From assembly GCA_963747375.1 (NCBI GenBank), contig CAVVFL010000016.1:1-64000 (forward strand): a stretch of 64,000 bases of DNA, given 5' to 3'. Shown here piece after piece: positions 49,077 through 58,048 of the stretch. Within the stretch, counting starts at the first letter, position 1; every line of letters begins with the position of its first letter. The position numbers and the translations under genes were made by a program. This DNA comes from Sva-07 sp963747375. Lineage in GTDB: Bacteria > Actinomycetota > Acidimicrobiia > Acidimicrobiales > Ilumatobacteraceae. The notes beneath the pieces were generated by a model. The model saw nothing but the letters and a program-made list of their open reading frames with translations, searched no databases and was not told where the DNA came from.

Positions 49077-49563
49077 GGTCCAGTTCCTCTCTCAGTGCCT
49101 TCAGCCCCCGGCGAAGATGCGACCGGACGGTCGCACCGGGCATGTCGACGATCGATGCGATCTCCGACGCCCTGTATCCCCCGTAGTACTTGAGGACCAC
49201 CACGATGCGTTGGTCCTCCGGCAGATTGCCGAGCACGTCCCAGAGTTCACTCGCGTCGCTGGCCAGGCCCGCGGGTGGCTCCGGTGGGTGCAGTGCGATC
49301 ACCCTGCGCCGTCGGAGCACCGATCTGCATCGGCTGACGACGGCGCTGCGCAGGTAGGCGCCGGGCTTGCGGATCTCGTCCAGGCGTCGAGCAACCTCGA
49401 CGAAACTGTCCTGGACGAGATCTTCGGCTTCGGCGTTGCTGCCCACGAGGGTGTACGCGAGGCGAACCATGCCGGTGTACTCGGTCCGGTAGAGCCGGTC
49501 GAGAACGTCGGCATGCTCGATCACCTTGTGGGTGCTTTTCGAGATCGCCACTTCCTCCATCAT
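49045..49563 (-). CDS. ECF-type RNA polymerase sigma factor
   Basis: A ~172-residue sigma-70 factor of the ECF group (SigE/SigM-like, 'SigE family' layout). Region 2 is VLDRLYRTEYTGMVRLAYTLVGSNAEAEDLVQDSFVEVARRL, with the conserved AEDLVQDSF. Region 4 is LPEDQRIVVVLKYYGGYRASEIASIVDMPGATVRSHLRRGLKALREEL, a complete helix-turn-helix. Three tandem starts occur (GTG 49566, ATG 49563, ATG 49560). It is the first gene of a two-gene operon with the anti-sigma-like membrane protein. Confidence 0.92.
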   Translation of the reverse strand: MMEEVAISKSTHKVIEHADVLDRLYRTEYTGMVRLAYTLVGSNAEAEDLVQDSFVEVARRLDEIRKPGAYLRSAVVSRCRSVLRRRRVIALHPPEPPAGLASDASELWDVLGNLPEDQRIVVVLKYYGGYRASEIASIVDMPGATVRSHLRRGLKALREELDHDPLHRSSDA

Positions 49564-49661
49564 CACCTACGGCGCACGAGGCGACCAGAGTGTTGCAACG
49601 AATCTGGATCCTTCGGCCGAAGCACGTCCCGACATGCGAACGACGAGTGACCGTGGACCCG

Positions 49662-49853
49662 TCAGCGCCTCCTCGAGCGACCCAGGAGACGGTCCATGAT
49701 GCGATCGATCAGGAGCGGTTTGTCGTTCTGCTGGCCGATCTCGCGGTGCTGGTCGCAGTAGAACTCGTACGGCGGTATCGGCTCACCGCACGTCTGGCAC
49801 CGGTATGGCTGTCTCAACGGGTTGGGGTTCCCCATGTGGCCGCCGAACGACAT
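49662..49853 (-). CDS. small zinc-ribbon-like protein
   Basis: A 63-residue hypothetical protein (MSFGGHMGNPNPLRQPYRC...). RCQTCGEPIPPYEFYCDQHRE shows a CxxC-x8-CxxH spacing that could bind one zinc, followed by a basic C-terminus GRSRRR. Length and start (ATG 49853 or 49835) are tentative; support is the motif and codon pattern. It is divergent from the ClgR-like gene. Confidence 0.55.
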   Translation of the reverse strand: MSFGGHMGNPNPLRQPYRCQTCGEPIPPYEFYCDQHREIGQQNDKPLLIDRIMDRLLGRSRRR

Positions 49854-49920
49854 CGTCGCACGATAGATCGAAACGGTGCATCGGACGCGCCGAGTCGACC
49901 GGTCGATGTATCGTCGTGCC

Positions 49921-50286
49921 GTGTCGAACCAGCAGCAAGACGCAGACGACCACGACCGCGGTGAACTCGCCGATGTGCTGGCATTCCCGTCGGTCACGCC
50001 TCCATCGGCCGATCACGAGCTGGGTCTGCGGCCCCTGATCGGCGACGTCCTGCGCGACGAACGACTCGATCAGGAGCGCACGCTCGCCGATGTCGCCCGG
50101 GCGGCCGCGGTGTCGCTGCCGTACCTGTCGGAGGTGGAGCGCGGTCGCAAGGAGATCTCCTCCGACCTGCTCGACGCCGTCTGCGACGCCCTCGAGATTC
50201 CGCTCGTCGAGGTGCTCGAACGGTGTGTCGACCGGCTACGCGCCGGGATGCAGGGCGGCTCGGGATTCCAACTGCGCGCCGCCTGA
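49921..50286 (+). CDS. clgR: XRE-family regulator, ClgR-like
   Basis: A 121-residue regulator with a Cro/CI-type helix-turn-helix: LIGDVLRDERLDQERTLADVARAAAVSLPYLSEVERGRKEISSDLLDAVCDALEIPL. This matches ClgR of actinobacteria, including YLSEVERGRKE-S-LL, which activates clpP genes under protein-folding stress. The GTG at 49921 begins VSNQQQD. The 3' end overlaps the convergent clpP2 gene by 51 bases. Adjacency to two clpP genes supports the ClgR call. Confidence 0.85.
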   Translation: MSNQQQDADDHDRGELADVLAFPSVTPPSADHELGLRPLIGDVLRDERLDQERTLADVARAAAVSLPYLSEVERGRKEISSDLLDAVCDALEIPLVEVLERCVDRLRAGMQGGSGFQLRAA

Positions 50287-50873
50287 CGGCGTCGGGACGA
50301 TGTCGGCGATCCCGTAGTCGACCGCCGCCGACCCGGCGAGGACCAGTGCTCGATCGGTGTCGGCGCGGATCTGGTCGACGGTGCGCCCCGTGTGTCGTGC
50401 GAGGACGACTTCGGCCTCCAGGCGGACCCGCGTCAGCTCGGCCGCCTCGAGCGCGAGATCGCTCATCGAGCCCCGCCGCCCCTCGGTGTCGGGCTGCTGC
50501 AACAGGACACGCGCGTGTTCCAACACGGCCCGTTTGCCGGGAGTGCCGGCGGCCAGACAGGATCGCCGCCGCCGAGGCAGGCCTGGCCGACGCAGATCGT
50601 CGCCACGTCGGGGGCGATGAAGCGCATCGTGTCGTAGATCGCCATCATCGCCGTGAACGAGCCGCCCGGCGAGTTGAGGTAGAGGTGGACGTCGCTCGAC
50701 GGTTTGTCGGCCGCGAGGTGGAGCATCTGCGCGATGACGACGTTGGCGACACCGTCGTCGATCGGGGTGCCGAGGAACACGATGCGTTCGCTGAGCAGCC
50801 GGCTGTAGATGTCGGTGACACGCTCGCCCCGCGCCGTCGCCTCCACCACACTCGGGATCGTGTAGCTGCTCAC
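50236..50873 (-). CDS. clpP2: ATP-dependent Clp protease proteolytic subunit, second paralogue (frameshifted)
   Basis: A ~212-residue ClpP serine peptidase. VVEATARGERVTDIYSRLLSERIVFLGTPIDDGVANVVIAQMLHL and DVHLYLNSPGGSFTAMMAIYDTM are conserved. The nucleophile region reads GQACLGGGDPV, apparently without the Ser, but removing an inserted T and one further base within 20 bases restores GQAASAAAIL and AGTPGKR. The catalytic His lies in the HARVLLQQP stretch. GTG 50873 overlaps the clpP1 stop (GTGA). With ClpP1 it would form the mixed ClpP1P2 chamber used in actinobacteria. Confidence 0.85.
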
Positions 50874-51476
50874 GCCGACGCTCCTGCCAGGCCGACGCCG
50901 CGACGGCGTGAGGTCGGGCGGATCTCGTCGAGCGACGACACGACGTGATCGACGAAGCCGTACTCCATTGCGCCCTCGGCGTCGAACCAGCGGTCGCGGC
51001 CCACGTCGTCGATCACCTGGTCGAGCGGGCGGCCGGTGTGACACCGCGATGATCGACCGCATCCGGTCGAGCGTGGCCACGAGGTGCGCGGCCTGGATCT
51101 CGACATCGGCCGCGGTGCCACCGAGCCCGGCGGATCCCTCGTGCATCAGGACCTGGGCGTTGGGAAGCGCATACCGCTTCCCGGCCGTGCCGCCGCACAG
51201 CAGCACCTGGCCCATGCTCGCGGCGAGGCCGATGGCGACGGTGCTGACGTCGTTCGGGACGAGCTGCATCACGTCGTAGATCGCCAGCCCGGCCAGCACC
51301 GACCCGCCGGGGGAGTTGATGTAGAGGCAGATGTCGGATTCGTCGTCGTCGGCCGACAGCACGAGGAGCTGCGAGACGATGCGATTGGCCGACTCGTCGG
51401 TCACCTCGTCGCCCAGCACCACGATGCGCCGGTCCATCAGACGGTCGGACAACCGTTCGTCGGTCAGTGATGTCAT
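50870..51476 (-). CDS. clpP1: ATP-dependent Clp protease proteolytic subunit, first paralogue (frameshifted)
   Basis: A ~202-residue ClpP. MTSLTDERLSDRLMDRRIVVLGDEVTDESANRIVSQLLVLSADD starts the fold, CLYINSPGGSVLAGLAIYD is the oxyanion strand, AIGLAASMGQVLL holds the catalytic Ser and LMHEGSAGLGG the His. One frame change near 51045 leads into HTGRPLDQVIDDVGRDRWFDAEGAMEYGFVD, which carries the catalytic Asp. ATG 51476. First gene of the clpP1-clpP2 pair; an inverted repeat 39 bases upstream may be its operator. Confidence 0.9.
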
Positions 51477-51514
51477 GGCCCGATCGTGGCACCCTCGGCT
51501 CGCCCACGCGCCCG

Positions 51515-51533
51515 GTTCTGCCGGAGGCAGAAC
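51515..51533. promoter_or_regulatory. inverted repeat upstream of clpP1
   Basis: GTTCTGCC-GGA-GGCAGAAC, perfect 8-base arms, centred about 48 bases before the clpP1 start. ClgR operators are GTTCGC..GCGAAC-like dyads, so this is a plausible but unproven site. It could also be a terminator for the upstream S51-like gene, whose stop is at 51552. Confidence 0.4.
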
Positions 51534-51551
51534 GCTCACACACAGGCTTGC

Positions 51552-52236
51552 TCAGCTGGGCAGCTCCTGCGGGGTCGAGCGGTCGACCACCGACCAGGTC
51601 CCGGCGAGGCAGACCGAGGCCGCACCCTGGCCCACGCCGATCATGCCCGTGTGGTCGATCAGCACGCCACCGCACTCGGGGAGCCCCCACAGCGGCACGG
51701 TGTCGGGGACCGTCCACCGTCGTTGCGACCCGGGTGTCCAGTGGGGGATCGCCGCACCGGGCACGAGCCCCAGCCCGGCCGCCATCGTCGCGCCGCCGGA
51801 GACGGCGGAGCGCTCGCACAACACCATCGCTCCGGCCGAAGCCCCGGAGATCGCGGTGCCTGCGGACCACAGACCGACCAGGTGATCGCCGACGGTGCGG
51901 CCACCGTCGCCGATCGCCAGCACGTCGAGGAGTCCGCCCGGCGAGCCGCCGGGCAGGACGATCAGTCCCACGCCTTCGGTGAGGGCGTCGAGGGCCGCGA
52001 CGGGGATCGTCACGCGGGTCGGGGATCACTTCCACGTCCGCGCCGAGTCGCTCGTAATGGGCCACAGTGCGCGCCGACGCCCCGGCGTAGTCGCTCCCGG
52101 GTCTGGCCGCGCCGGCGAGCACCACGACGCGGCCCGCGCATCGCGCGAGTACCGCACGATCCATCTCGTCGCACGGTGGTGTCAGCTCCCGCCCGCCCTG
52201 GAGGCAGATGATCCCGGTGGTCGTAGCGGCGTTCAC
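51552..52236 (-). CDS. peptidase S51 / type 1 glutamine amidotransferase-like protein (frameshifted)
   Basis: A ~227-residue protein. The first part (VNAATTTGIICLQGGRELTPPCDEMDRAVLARCAGRVVVLAGAARPGSDY) and the second (VGLIVLPGGSPGGLLDVL, AGTAISGASAGAMVLCERS) give the fold of cyanophycinase/peptidase E, with the nucleophilic Ser in GASAGAM. A frame change near 52015 separates them. The GTG at 52236 overlaps the thioesterase stop (GTGA). Whether it is a true peptidase is unknown. Confidence 0.8.
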
Positions 52237-52976
52237 GGCGCCGGGGTCCATCGGGCGGCGGTCAACACGGTGCCACCGGCGACCAGCCACGACGTTCGTG
52301 TCGCGTCATCGTCGGCCGTGACGAGGTCGAGCGGTGTGTCGGCGTCGACGGCAGCGAGGTGTTCGATCTCCGCAACGCCTCGGCGTGATTCCTGTGACGG
52401 CAGCGTCTCCTCCACGATCGCCCACTGCGCGGCATTGTTCACGTGACGCAAGGGGTCGATGTCGACCCGCCGGATCGTCCACGGGCGCCTCGCCGCCTCA
52501 CCGGGCGCCGTGGGGAGCCGGAGCCGTGACGACACCCGCCGCCCGGCCGCGGTCGCTCCGTACGTGTGCAAGAACGCGTCGCCGAGACCGGTCGGTCGCC
52601 CGGACGTGGGCTCGACGCGGATCCACAGACTCACGGCCTCGATCGACGCGCCGCGCTCGCCGACGATCGACGTGCGCCGCTCGGCCCAACTCCGACCCGT
52701 GCCGGAACAGAACGTCGACAACTCGAGCAGCTCGTCGAGACTCGCGGCCCGTCGCACGTCGATCAGCGTGCGCCGCACGACCCAGCCGAAGGCGTCGCCC
52801 AGGCGGGCATCGGTGGCGTCGTCGGTGGCGATGTCCTGCAGGTAGCGCGCGGTGGCGTCGAGGCGGAGACGGGCACGGGCGTCCACGTCGCCGAGTCGCA
52901 CCGGTCGGTTCCGGGTGACGAGCCGCCCGACGGCGGGGCGTTCGACGAGTTCGACAGCGGGGGGATGCACGGTCAT
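52233..52976 (-). CDS. acyl-ACP thioesterase-like protein
   Basis: A 247-residue double-hotdog protein of the FatA/FatB-like family, which releases fatty acids from acyl carrier protein or CoA. VTRNRPVRLGDVDARARLRLDATARYLQDIATDD is the first hotdog, VVRRTLIDVRRAASLDELLELSTFCSGTGRSWAERRTSI follows, and RVDIDPLRHVNNAAQWAIVEE is the second hotdog with the conserved Asp/His/Asn set. ATG 52976 is used as conserved sequence starts soon after. It is coupled to the S51-like gene. Confidence 0.85.
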   Translation of the reverse strand: MTVHPPAVELVERPAVGRLVTRNRPVRLGDVDARARLRLDATARYLQDIATDDATDARLGDAFGWVVRRTLIDVRRAASLDELLELSTFCSGTGRSWAERRTSIVGERGASIEAVSLWIRVEPTSGRPTGLGDAFLHTYGATAAGRRVSSRLRLPTAPGEAARRPWTIRRVDIDPLRHVNNAAQWAIVEETLPSQESRRGVAEIEHLAAVDADTPLDLVTADDDATRTSWLVAGGTVLTAARWTPAP

Positions 52977-53038
52977 GGGCACCTCGAACGTATCCGCCGC
53001 ATCCGACGGCGGCGCGACCGTGCGCATAGGGTCGGGAC

Positions 53039-54567
53039 ATGGCGTTCGAGACGGTCACCGGATACTGCTGGCCGCAATCGGTCGGCGCGGGGCGAGCGAG
53101 GTGGCGCTGCACCTGTCGTCGGCCGGGGCGCGGCCGTGTCGGTCGAGATCGCCCGCGTCGGGTGCGACGCGAGGTCGTGTTGGTCGCGACACCGTCGCCG
53201 GCCGGCGACCACCCGACGCCGCCCGAGGCGCATCACCAGACGGGTGCGACTGGCCGGCCGCGCCGACGATCGACGATCGACGCCGATCTGGCGGTCGGGC
53301 TACTACGAGGTGCTGCTGACGATCGACGTCGACGGCAAGCGCCGCCGCGACCACGCGTTCTTCGTGCGTGCGCCCGACCGGCCGACTCGGCGAACACGAT
53401 CCTGCTCGCGCTGGCCACCAACACCTGGCACGCCTACAACGACTTCGGCGGCCGCAACCTCTACACCGGCGGCACCACCGTCGTCGCTGCAGCGGCCGAT
53501 GGCACCTGGCTACCTGTACAAGCCGCCGGGCGCCGGCCGGCGGGTCACCCCGTCGCACCCACCCGACCCGCGACATGAACGACCCACGTCGGCTACCTGC
53601 AGCTGCAACCACCTGTCGCCGTGGGCCGGCTCGGCGGGCTGGCCCGACTGGGAGCTGCCCGTTCCTGCAGTGGGCCGAGCGCAAGGGCTACGGCATCGAC
53701 GTGTGCACCAACGCCGACCTCGAGGACCACCCCGACTGCTCGACGGCCGACCAGGCTGCTGCTGTCGGTCGGCCACGACGAGTACTGGTCGGGCCCGATG
53801 CGCGACACGGTCGAGGCGTTCATCGCCCGCGGCGGCAACGCCGCGTTCTTCTCGGGCAACACCTCGTTCTGGCAGGTGCGGCTGGAGGACCGACGCCGAG
53901 GGCCCGGCCGCGACGATGGTCGGCTACAAGGGCTTCGTTCAAGCACGACCCGGTGTTCGACACCGACCGGCAGAGCCGAGCTGACGACCATCTGGTCCGA
54001 CCACCTCATCGGTCGACCCGAGAACCACATGACCGGGCGTCAGCTTCACCCGCGGCGGCTACCACCGCATCGGCAAGCGGGTCACCAACGGCGCCGGCGG
54101 CTACACGGTGCACCGCGCCGATCACTGGATCTTCGACGGCACCGGCCTCGGCTACGGCGACGTGCTCGGTGCCGGGCCACCATCGTCGGCTACGAGTGCG
54201 ACGGCTGCGACTTCACCACCCGCGACGGCCTGCCGTACCCGACCGGCGCCGACGGCACGCCCGACGATCGTTCGAGATCCTCGGCACCGCGCCGGCCGCG
54301 CACTTCACCCGCACCACCGCCGCCCGGCCGCCGGCGCCGAACGAACCGTCCGAGGTCGAGTTCATCGCCGCGCCGCCTGTTCGGCACACGCGATGCCGCG
54401 GCGGTGGAGCGCATCGCCCACGGCCATGCCGTGCTCGGCACCTACACCTCGCCCGGCGGCGGCACGGTCGTCACCTCCGGCTGCACCGACTGGGCCCACG
54501 GCCTCGCCGGCCGCGACGCCACAGGTCGAGCGGATCACCGCGCAACGTGCTCGACCGCCTCGGCTGA
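53039..54567 (+). CDS. N,N-dimethylformamidase beta-subunit-like protein (very heavily frameshifted)
   Basis: At least a dozen single-base frame changes, but the pieces order into one ~500-residue protein. Readable parts are AFETVTGYCWPQSVGAG, GYYEVLLTIDVDGKRRRDHAFF, ALATNTWHAYNDFGGRNLY, AERKGYGIDVCTNADLEDHP, LLLSVGHDEYWSGPMRD, FIARGGNAAFFSGNTSFW, and VVTSGCTDWAHGL. These match the large subunit C-terminal region of dimethylformamidase-like proteins. Most breaks are insertions (for example after 53605, 53660, 53754, 53936). Function is unknown; the wider family includes iron amidohydrolases. Confidence 0.7.
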
Positions 54568-54599
54568 ATGAGACGCGGGCGTCAGACCCCGCGTCTCAT
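54568..54599. repeat. palindrome, GGGGTCWGACCCC family (with one inserted base)
   Basis: ATGAGACGCGGG (54568-54579) pairs with CCCGCGTCTCAT (54588-54599); the centre is GGGcGTCAGACCC with one extra C compared with the perfect copy at 57617. It lies between the convergent formamidase-like and enoyl-CoA hydratase genes, right after the former's stop, so it may also terminate transcription. Confidence 0.75.
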
Positions 54600-54600
54600 T

Positions 54601-55434
54601 TCAGGCTTCGTCGCGGATGACCTTGATGCCGCTCGGGTCGATGAGCGAGTCGAACTTCAGGCGGTTGTGGGTGTGGGCGACGTGGTGCAGCCCGAACGCC
54701 GACTGCAGCGCCGTGTACTGGCCCATCGCGTCGAGTGCGTTGTTCACCGACTGCTTGGCCAGCGTCAGCCCGAACATCGGGCGCCGAGCGATGTGTGCTG
54801 CCATCTCCAGGGTGGCCGACTCCAACTCGTCGAGCGGCACCACCTTGTTGACCATGCCGTGCATCAGCGCCTCCTGCGCGGTGATCGCCCGGCCGGTGAA
54901 CAGCATCTCCTTGGCGAGGCGCGCCCCCGCCTCGTAGGGATGCGTGAAGTACTCGTGGCCGTTCACGCCGAGCGCCACGACCGGATCGGAGAAGGTCGCC
55001 TCCTCCGAACAGATCACCAGATCCATCGGCCAGACGAGCATCAGCCCGCCGGCGATCACCTTGCCCTGCACGGATGCGATCGTCGGTTTGGGAATGTTGC
55101 GCCACCGCCAACACATGCCGACGTACAGCTCGGCCTCGCGGGCCATGTACCCCTCGGCGCCGTCTGCGTCGAAATGGCATTGCGTGCCGATCGTGTGCAG
55201 GTCGGACATGTCGGCGTCGAGATCGCTCAGGTCGTGGCCCGACGAGAAGTGGTCGCCGTCGGCAGCGAGGACGATGCACCGGATGTCGGCGTCGCTGGCG
55301 GCGACGTCGAACGCCTCGTTCACCTCGGAGATCATGAGGTAGTTCTGTGCATTCGCCATCTCCACGCGCGCCAGCGTGATCCGGGCGACGCGCTCAGCGG
55401 GAATGTCGTAGCGAACGTGCTGCCAGTCGATCAT
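54601..55434 (-). CDS. enoyl-CoA hydratase/isomerase family protein
   Basis: An intact 277-residue crotonase-fold protein. Oxyanion-hole segments are LAADGDHFSSGHDLSDLD and IASVQGKVIAGGLMLVWPMDLVICSEEATFSDP; the catalytic Glu positions are not both canonical, so isomerase, hydratase or another reaction is possible. ATG 55434 begins MIDWQHVRYDIP and overlaps the stop of the upstream LLM oxidoreductase gene (ATGA), so the two are coupled. Probably part of a lipid, steroid or aromatic acyl-CoA degradation route. Confidence 0.9.
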   Translation of the reverse strand: MIDWQHVRYDIPAERVARITLARVEMANAQNYLMISEVNEAFDVAASDADIRCIVLAADGDHFSSGHDLSDLDADMSDLHTIGTQCHFDADGAEGYMAREAELYVGMCWRWRNIPKPTIASVQGKVIAGGLMLVWPMDLVICSEEATFSDPVVALGVNGHEYFTHPYEAGARLAKEMLFTGRAITAQEALMHGMVNKVVPLDELESATLEMAAHIARRPMFGLTLAKQSVNNALDAMGQYTALQSAFGLHHVAHTHNRLKFDSLIDPSGIKVIRDEA

Positions 55435-56323
55435 GCTGTCGGCGCCAGCGCCTCGAGCGCGTTCCAGTCGAGCACCAGCGGTCCCTCGGTCGACACGGGC
55501 TGAATGCACACGTGGTCGGCACCCGCGTCGTAGTGAGCCTGGATTCCTGCCCGCACGCGGTCCTCGTCACCCCACACGATCACGTGGTCGACGAATCGTT
55601 TCGCTCGCTGCTCGATCTCGTCCTCGGTGAATCCGATCCGTTTCCAGTTGTTGCGGTAGTTCGGCAAGCCTGCATACCGATCGATCTGGACGTTGGCGGC
55701 CACGCGGGCAGCATCGGCGTCGGTCGACACGATGACCTTCTGCTCGACGCACAGCAGCTTGTCCGGACCGATCGTTTCGCGGGCTTCAGCGGTGTGCTCG
55801 GGCGTGACGAAGTAGGGATGTGCGCCATCGGCCGCGGTGGCGGACAGCTCCAGCATCTTCGGCCCGAGTGCCGCCAGCAGGCGCAGCGGCTTCTCCGGCG
55901 GCGGGACGGCCATGTACATCGAGGTATCCATAGCTGCCAGGTAGTCGCGCATCTGGCTGAGCGGCTTGGAGTAGTCGAGCTTTCGGACGCCTTCCACCAT
56001 CGGCACGTGGCTGACGCCGAGGCCGAGGACGAAACGACCGCCGGTCTGCTCGGCGAGGGTGTTCGCCGCCTGGAGCATCGGCCCGGGGTGGCGATTGAAG
56101 ATGCTCGCGATGCCCGTGGCGAACTGCAGCGTCGAGGTCTGCGAACCGAGCCAGGCGAGGTGAGCGAACGGATCGCGGCCCACCGTGTCGGGGATCCACA
56201 GCGTGGAGTAGCCGAGCGACTCGATGCGGCCCGCCGCCTCCGCCGCCTGTCCGCGCTCATTGCATCCAGGAAGTACCAGATCCCCCTGTTGTCCGGACCG
56301 GTCAGTCGTTCGCGAGCGCTCAT
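55431..56323 (-). CDS. LLM-class (F420-type) oxidoreductase (frameshifted)
   Basis: A ~297-residue luciferase-like oxidoreductase, the third in this window. MSARERLTGPDNRGIWYFLDAM continues after a frame change near 56255 into AAEAAGRIESLGYSTLWIPDT; FATGIASIFNRHPGPMLQAANTLAEQTGGRFVLGLGVSHVPMVEG and RVAANVQIDRYAGLPNYRNNWKRIGF are characteristic of the mycobacterial F420-dependent subgroup. The start is ATG 56323. Coupling to the enoyl-CoA hydratase suggests it reduces or oxidises an acyl-CoA pathway intermediate. Confidence 0.88.
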
Positions 56324-56376
56324 GGGTCGAATGTAGGTGGGGGTCGACGTCCACGGTCATTCGGAGCTCGCTCCGA

Positions 56377-57586
56377 TCAGTCGGGGAGCATCGGCAGTTG
56401 GATGCCGGGGTCGCCGCGCATCGTGGTCGCCCGCTGAAGGGCGCCGCGACCGAAACGGTCGCGCACCGCATCCAGAACGGTGTCGAGCTGCTCGGCGTCC
56501 TTGCGCTCGAACGGGAGCACGAGTTGGATCGCGTCGACATCGCTGAGGTTCCCGATCGACAGACCGAGCAGGCTGATGCCCTTCACCTCGATGATCGGCC
56601 GGACGCGGCATCGAGGACGGCGACGGCGGTGGAGTGGATGGTCGACGTTCCCGCCGTCGGGTCCACGAGCGTGTGCGAGCGCGTCGCCCGGCTGAAGTCG
56701 TCGAACCGGAAACGCAAGGTCACCGTGCGTCCCACTCGGTCGGCGCGTCGCATCCGGCTCGTGACCCGGTCGACGAGTCGCCACAGCACGACGTCGATCT
56801 CGTTCGCGCGAGCGTCGCCGTCGGCCCAGTGCCTGTTGTGAACCGATCGACCCGCGGCGTTTGCCACCGGTGACACGTCGAGCGTCGCGGTTGTGGCTGA
56901 GGGCGTGGAGCTGACGGCCCATGGCGCGACCCACGATCGCGGTCAGCGCGTCCGAACTCATGGCTGCGACATCCGCGACCGTGTGGATGCCCCGATCATG
57001 GAGCTTGGTCGCCGTGACGTGTCCGACGCCCCAGAGTCGCTGGACGGGCAGCGGGTGCAGAAAGGCAAGCTCCTCGTCGGGTTCCACCACGAGCAGACCG
57101 TCGGGTTTGCCGACTGCGCTCGCCACTTTGGCGAGGAACTTCGTGCGGGCGATGCCGACCGTGATCGGCAAGCCGACCTCGGCCGCAACCCGTGAGCGCA
57201 GTCCGGTGGCGATCTGCGTGGGTGTGCCGGCGATGCGCCACAATCCGGCCACGTCGATGAACGCCTCGTCGATCGACATCGGCTCGACGATCGGGGACGT
57301 GTCGCGGAAGATGTCGAACACGGCGCGACTCGCTGTCGGTATAGGCCTCGAAATGCGGGGCGACCTCGATCAGGTTCGGGCAGAGGCGTCGCGCCGCGCT
57401 GCCCGACATCGCTGTTCGCACGCCGAACGCCTTGGCTTCATAGCTCGCCGCGAGCACGACCCCGCCGCCGACCACCACGGGCCTGCCGCGCAGCGATGGA
57501 TCGTCACGCTGCTCGACCGAGGCGTAGAACGAGTCGAGATCCGCGTGCATGATCGTCGCTGCTGAGCGAGAGGTGGACACGAACAC
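56377..57586 (-). CDS. dinB: DNA polymerase IV (frameshifted)
   Basis: A ~400-residue Y-family translesion polymerase. MHADLDSFYASVEQRDDPSLRGRPVVVGG carries the first catalytic Asp and steric gate Tyr, EPMSIDEAFIDVAG the Asp-Glu pair; GLPITVGIARTKFLAKVASAVGKPDGLLVV, and the helix-hairpin-helix region LWGVGHVTATKLHDRGIHTVADV follow. The little-finger domain is in VTLRFRFDDFSRATRSHTL. Frame changes lie near 57330, 56890 and 56605. GTG 57586 is the start; ATG 57550 (MHADL) is possible. No lexA or SOS box seen. Confidence 0.92.
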
Positions 57587-57616
57587 ATGTTCGCACCCCC
57601 TCGACGCCGACGCAAT

Positions 57617-57647
57617 ATGAGACGCGGGGTCTGACCCCGCGTCTCAT
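57617..57647. repeat. perfect 31-bp palindrome, GGGGTCTGACCCC family
   Basis: Perfect 15-base arms (57617-57631 and 57633-57647, ATGAGACGCGGGGTC and complement) around a central T. It lies between the cyclotransferase-like gene (its stop codon is inside the element) and dinB, both minus strand. Related copies: 54568-54599 (same outer sequence), 46607-46637 (different outer sequence), and degenerate ones at 28508-28524 and 37017-37031. Confidence 0.85.
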
Positions 57648-58039
57648 TCCAGCGGCCGGGCGCGACCGGTCGGGCGGTGGAGCAGCCAGTCGCCGGAGGG
57701 GATCGGGGTGAGTTCCAGACCGGCGCCGTAGGCGTACGCCCAGGCATCGAGACCGCGGTGGGTTCGCAGCATCACCCGGTGGTACTCGCCGCCCACGACG
57801 TCCTCGACCTCGTCGAGCACCGCGAGCGCCCGATCGAGCGTCGCCTCGATCAACGCGAACGTGTGCCCATGGATCGTTCCGTGCGGTCCGAACACCGCCG
57901 CGGGGTAGTCGAGCCCGGTGTCGAACAGACCTCCCGACACCGAATCGGGCATCCCACCGTCGAGCGTGAACGGCTCGAGCACGTGCCACCGGACGTCACC
58001 CGGCCGCAGCGTGCCGTAGACGAAGACCTGTCGTGTCAT
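57644..58039 (-). CDS. gamma-glutamyl(amine) cyclotransferase-like protein
   Basis: A 131-residue AIG2/GGACT-like protein. VFVYGTLRPGDVRWHVLEPF is the substrate-binding loop (YGTLRPG), AAVFGPHGTIHGHTFALIEATLDRALAVLDEVEDVVGGEYHRVMLRT follows, with the catalytic Glu probably in DEVEDV. The family releases 5-oxoproline from gamma-glutamyl amides or amines. The gene starts 9 bases after the potC stop, so it is likely the last gene of the polyamine transporter operon; gamma-glutamyl-polyamines would be logical substrates, by inference. Confidence 0.85.
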   Translation of the reverse strand: MTRQVFVYGTLRPGDVRWHVLEPFTLDGGMPDSVSGGLFDTGLDYPAAVFGPHGTIHGHTFALIEATLDRALAVLDEVEDVVGGEYHRVMLRTHRGLDAWAYAYGAGLELTPIPSGDWLLHRPTGRARPLE

Positions 58040-58048
58040 GGTCGCCGG

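Noticed and set aside
49567..49661. ECF-type autoregulatory promoter before the sigma gene
   Set aside because: Only loose matches to -35 GGAAC and -10 CGTC-like elements at poor spacing; not reported as a feature.
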